Source: an uncultured Eubacteriales bacterium (GTDB lineage Bacteria; Bacillota_A; Clostridia; Oscillospirales; Oscillospiraceae). Taken from it: 6,255 nt of DNA. Under the pieces are notes generated by a model that ran no database searches, was not told the origin of the DNA, and saw only the letters and a program-made list of their open reading frames with translations. The DNA lies in NCBI GenBank assembly GCA_949451265.1, contig CASTQR010000097.1, positions 1 to 6,255 of the forward strand. Direction: 5' to 3'. This document shows, in pieces, positions 5,439 to 6,255 of the stretch (positions are counted from its first letter, which is position 1; each line of letters opens with the position of its first letter). Both the position numbers and the translations under genes were made by a program.

Positions 5439-5472
5439 GCCCCCCGCGATCAGGGATCGCGGGGGGCTTCTT
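5439..5472 (+). terminator. Intrinsic terminator after the thioesterase gene
   Basis: A perfect 13-bp stem (GCCCCCCGCGATC, loop AGG/A-type of 3 nt, GATCGCGGGGGGC; 5439-5467) starts 7 bp after the stop codon and is followed by TTCTT and a T-rich stretch. On the minus strand it is followed by TTGCTTTT, so it may work in both directions. Confidence 0.85.
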
Positions 5473-5518
5473 CAAATTTTCTTAACCCGGCCTTTAGGAA
5501 GCCTTGACCCCGGCGCGG

Positions 5519-5524
5519 TACAAT
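5519..5524 (+). promoter_or_regulatory. Possible -10 box of the YxeA-family gene
   Basis: TACAAT matches 5 of 6 positions of the -10 consensus, 57 nt before the start codon and after the preceding terminator. No convincing -35 lies at 16-19 nt; the nearby TTGACC is only 9 nt away. A promoter is required here by the terminator upstream, but this placement is weak. Confidence 0.3.
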
Positions 5525-5581
5525 GGGCACGTCGGATGGGGAGAGCTCATCCCAACAATGCCGCGATTGGAGGACATGACG

Positions 5582-5965
5582 ATGAAAAAAACAGGGTTTC
5601 TTTGGCTGGGCGCCGCCGCTGTGGTGATTGCGGGGGCCATCCTCTGCTGGACGATTTTCTTCAGCAATTTCCGGGATACCGCCTACTACACCCAGGTGGA
5701 CAACACGAAGATCTCCCGGCATGGGGGGCAGGGGGCGATTGACCTGTCCGGCAGCGGCGGGATGGAGTTCTCCTATACCCTGCCCAGCTATGATGAGAAG
5801 GGCGGGGAGAAGGACGTCACCTTCGGCGTGTCCCGGGAGCTGCGGGAGGGGGCGTTCCTCTGCCTGACGGTGCGGCCCGGGCGGGGCGTGATGACCTGGG
5901 CGGAGGTGCGGTATGACGAGCTGCCCCCGGCGGTGCGGGAGCATTTTACCGCGCCGGCGGATTGA
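5582..5965 (+). CDS. YxeA-family (DUF1093-like) small exported/anchored protein
   Basis: A 127-residue protein with an N-terminal MKK and one hydrophobic segment (about 5-27) that acts as an uncleaved anchor or signal peptide. An extracytoplasmic domain follows. The pattern AYYTQVD, then EFSYTLPSYDEKGGEKDVTFG, RELREGAFLCLTV and GVMTWAEVRYDELP is that of the YxeA family. These are small beta-rich proteins of unknown biochemical role in Firmicutes. The ATG at 5582 has GGAGG 8 nt upstream; the ATG at 5576 is too close to that site, and a longer frame from 5504 has none. It is a single-gene unit between two terminators. Family recognition is by pattern recall and no function can be assigned. Confidence 0.75.
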   Translation: MKKTGFLWLGAAAVVIAGAILCWTIFFSNFRDTAYYTQVDNTKISRHGGQGAIDLSGSGGMEFSYTLPSYDEKGGEKDVTFGVSRELREGAFLCLTVRPGRGVMTWAEVRYDELPPAVREHFTAPAD

Positions 5966-5968
5966 CAG

Positions 5969-6003
5969 AAAAAGCCCCGCAGTCCACGGACTGCGGGGCT
6001 TTT
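5969..6003. terminator. Bidirectional terminator between converging genes
   Basis: An 11-bp perfect stem (GCCCCGCAGTC, loop CACG, GACTGCGGGGC; 5974-5999) is flanked by five A residues on the left and four T residues on the right. It can end both the YxeA-family transcript and the glutamate dehydrogenase transcript arriving from the right. Confidence 0.9.
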
Positions 6004-6027
6004 CACGCTTGTAATGCGGGGCCGGTC

Positions 6028-6255
6028 TCAGCAGATCCCCTGCCACAGCATGGCGTCCGCCACCTTCAGGAACCCGGCGATGTTGGCCCCCGCCTGGATG
6101 TTCCCCTTCATGCCGAACTGCTCGGCGGCGGCGGCACAGGCGGCGTAGATGCCCTCCATGATGCCCTTCAGCTTGGCGTCCACCTCCTCGAAGGTCCAGC
6201 TCAGCCGCTCGCTGTTCTGGCTCATCTCCAGGCCGGAGGTGGCCACGCCGCCGGC
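6028..6255 (-). CDS. gdhA: Glutamate dehydrogenase, C-terminal fragment
   Basis: The last 75 residues of a hexameric NAD(P)-dependent glutamate dehydrogenase, which interconverts glutamate with 2-oxoglutarate and ammonia. The frame runs unbroken to the window edge, where the rest of the gene (family length about 445-450 residues) lies. Recognition rests on AGGVATSGLEMSQNS at the edge, then LSWTFEEVDAKL, and the highly conserved end GNIQAGANIAGFLKVADAML. This C-terminal form is typical of the clostridial/enterobacterial GdhA type, often NADP-linked, but the cofactor-determining region is outside the window. It ends at the TGA at 6028-6030, convergent with the YxeA-family gene and separated from it by a bidirectional terminator. 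Confidence 0.95.
   Translation of the reverse strand, partial: AGGVATSGLEMSQNSERLSWTFEEVDAKLKGIMEGIYAACAAAAEQFGMKGNIQAGANIAGFLKVADAMLWQGIC

Noticed and set aside
5505..5524. TTGACC followed by TACAAT as a complete promoter
   Set aside because: The spacing is only 9 nt, far short of the 16-18 nt needed, so only the -10-like box was kept at low confidence.
5504..5581. N-terminal extension of the YxeA-family protein from 5504
   Set aside because: It overlaps the likely promoter region and has no ribosome binding site; the ATG at 5582 has GGAGG at proper spacing and begins a standard signal/anchor segment.
5450..6046. Minus-strand open frame opposite the YxeA-family gene
   Set aside because: It runs through two strong terminators and has no family resemblance; it is a GC-rich shadow.
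1..6255. CRISPR arrays, tRNA or rRNA genes, riboswitches
   Set aside because: I saw no regularly spaced repeats, no tRNA cloverleaf or conserved rRNA sequence, and no recognisable riboswitch core; the only leader structures are simple terminator-type hairpins.

Overview
This 6,255-bp window looks like the chromosome of a GC-rich, spore-forming, anaerobic gut-type Firmicute, best guess Oscillospiraceae (Flavonifractor/Oscillibacter-like). The placement is inferred from a SpoVAD protein, a bacterial acyl-ACP thioesterase, a clostridial GdhA C-terminus, GC-rich codon use and strong GGAGG ribosome binding sites. No taxonomic search was run. The window splits into two unlike halves.

Positions 1 to about 3290 are one end of a conjugative (ICE-like) element. 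All its genes are on the minus strand and transcription runs inward from the element end. In order of transcription they are: a double winged-helix regulator (2026-3165); a small ArpU/sigma-region-4-like regulator whose start overlaps the end of the first (1506-2045); a leader with a promoter and two terminator-type hairpins (1289-1466); a VirB2/TrbC-like pilin candidate with a TTG start (905-1288); a VirB6/TrbL-like membrane channel protein (191-901); and the first 59 residues of an exported or membrane protein cut by the window edge (1-177). A strong intrinsic terminator also lies inside the coding sequence of the first regulator. The layout suggests stepwise control of a type IV secretion operon by transcription attenuation.

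Positions from about 3290 to 6255 are host chromosome. The element abuts spoVAD (3280-3921, minus strand). The reading frame matches SpoVAD well to about residue 211, then switches to two foreign codons and a stop, so roughly the last 125 residues are missing from this window. The simplest reading is that the element has integrated inside spoVAD, with the rest of the gene beyond the other end of the element. The spoVAD promoter region carries a good match to a forespore sigma-G type promoter. A vegetative-type promoter points the opposite way, to a cysteine-rich unknown protein (4075-4689) and, 4 bp later, an acyl-ACP thioesterase (4694-5431). These end at a strong hairpin terminator. A YxeA-family small exported or anchored protein follows (5582-5965). 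A bidirectional terminator then separates it from the convergent 3' end of glutamate dehydrogenase (6028-6255, minus strand).

The most notable observation is the interruption of a sporulation gene by a conjugative element. The next are the terminators embedded in the element's own genes.
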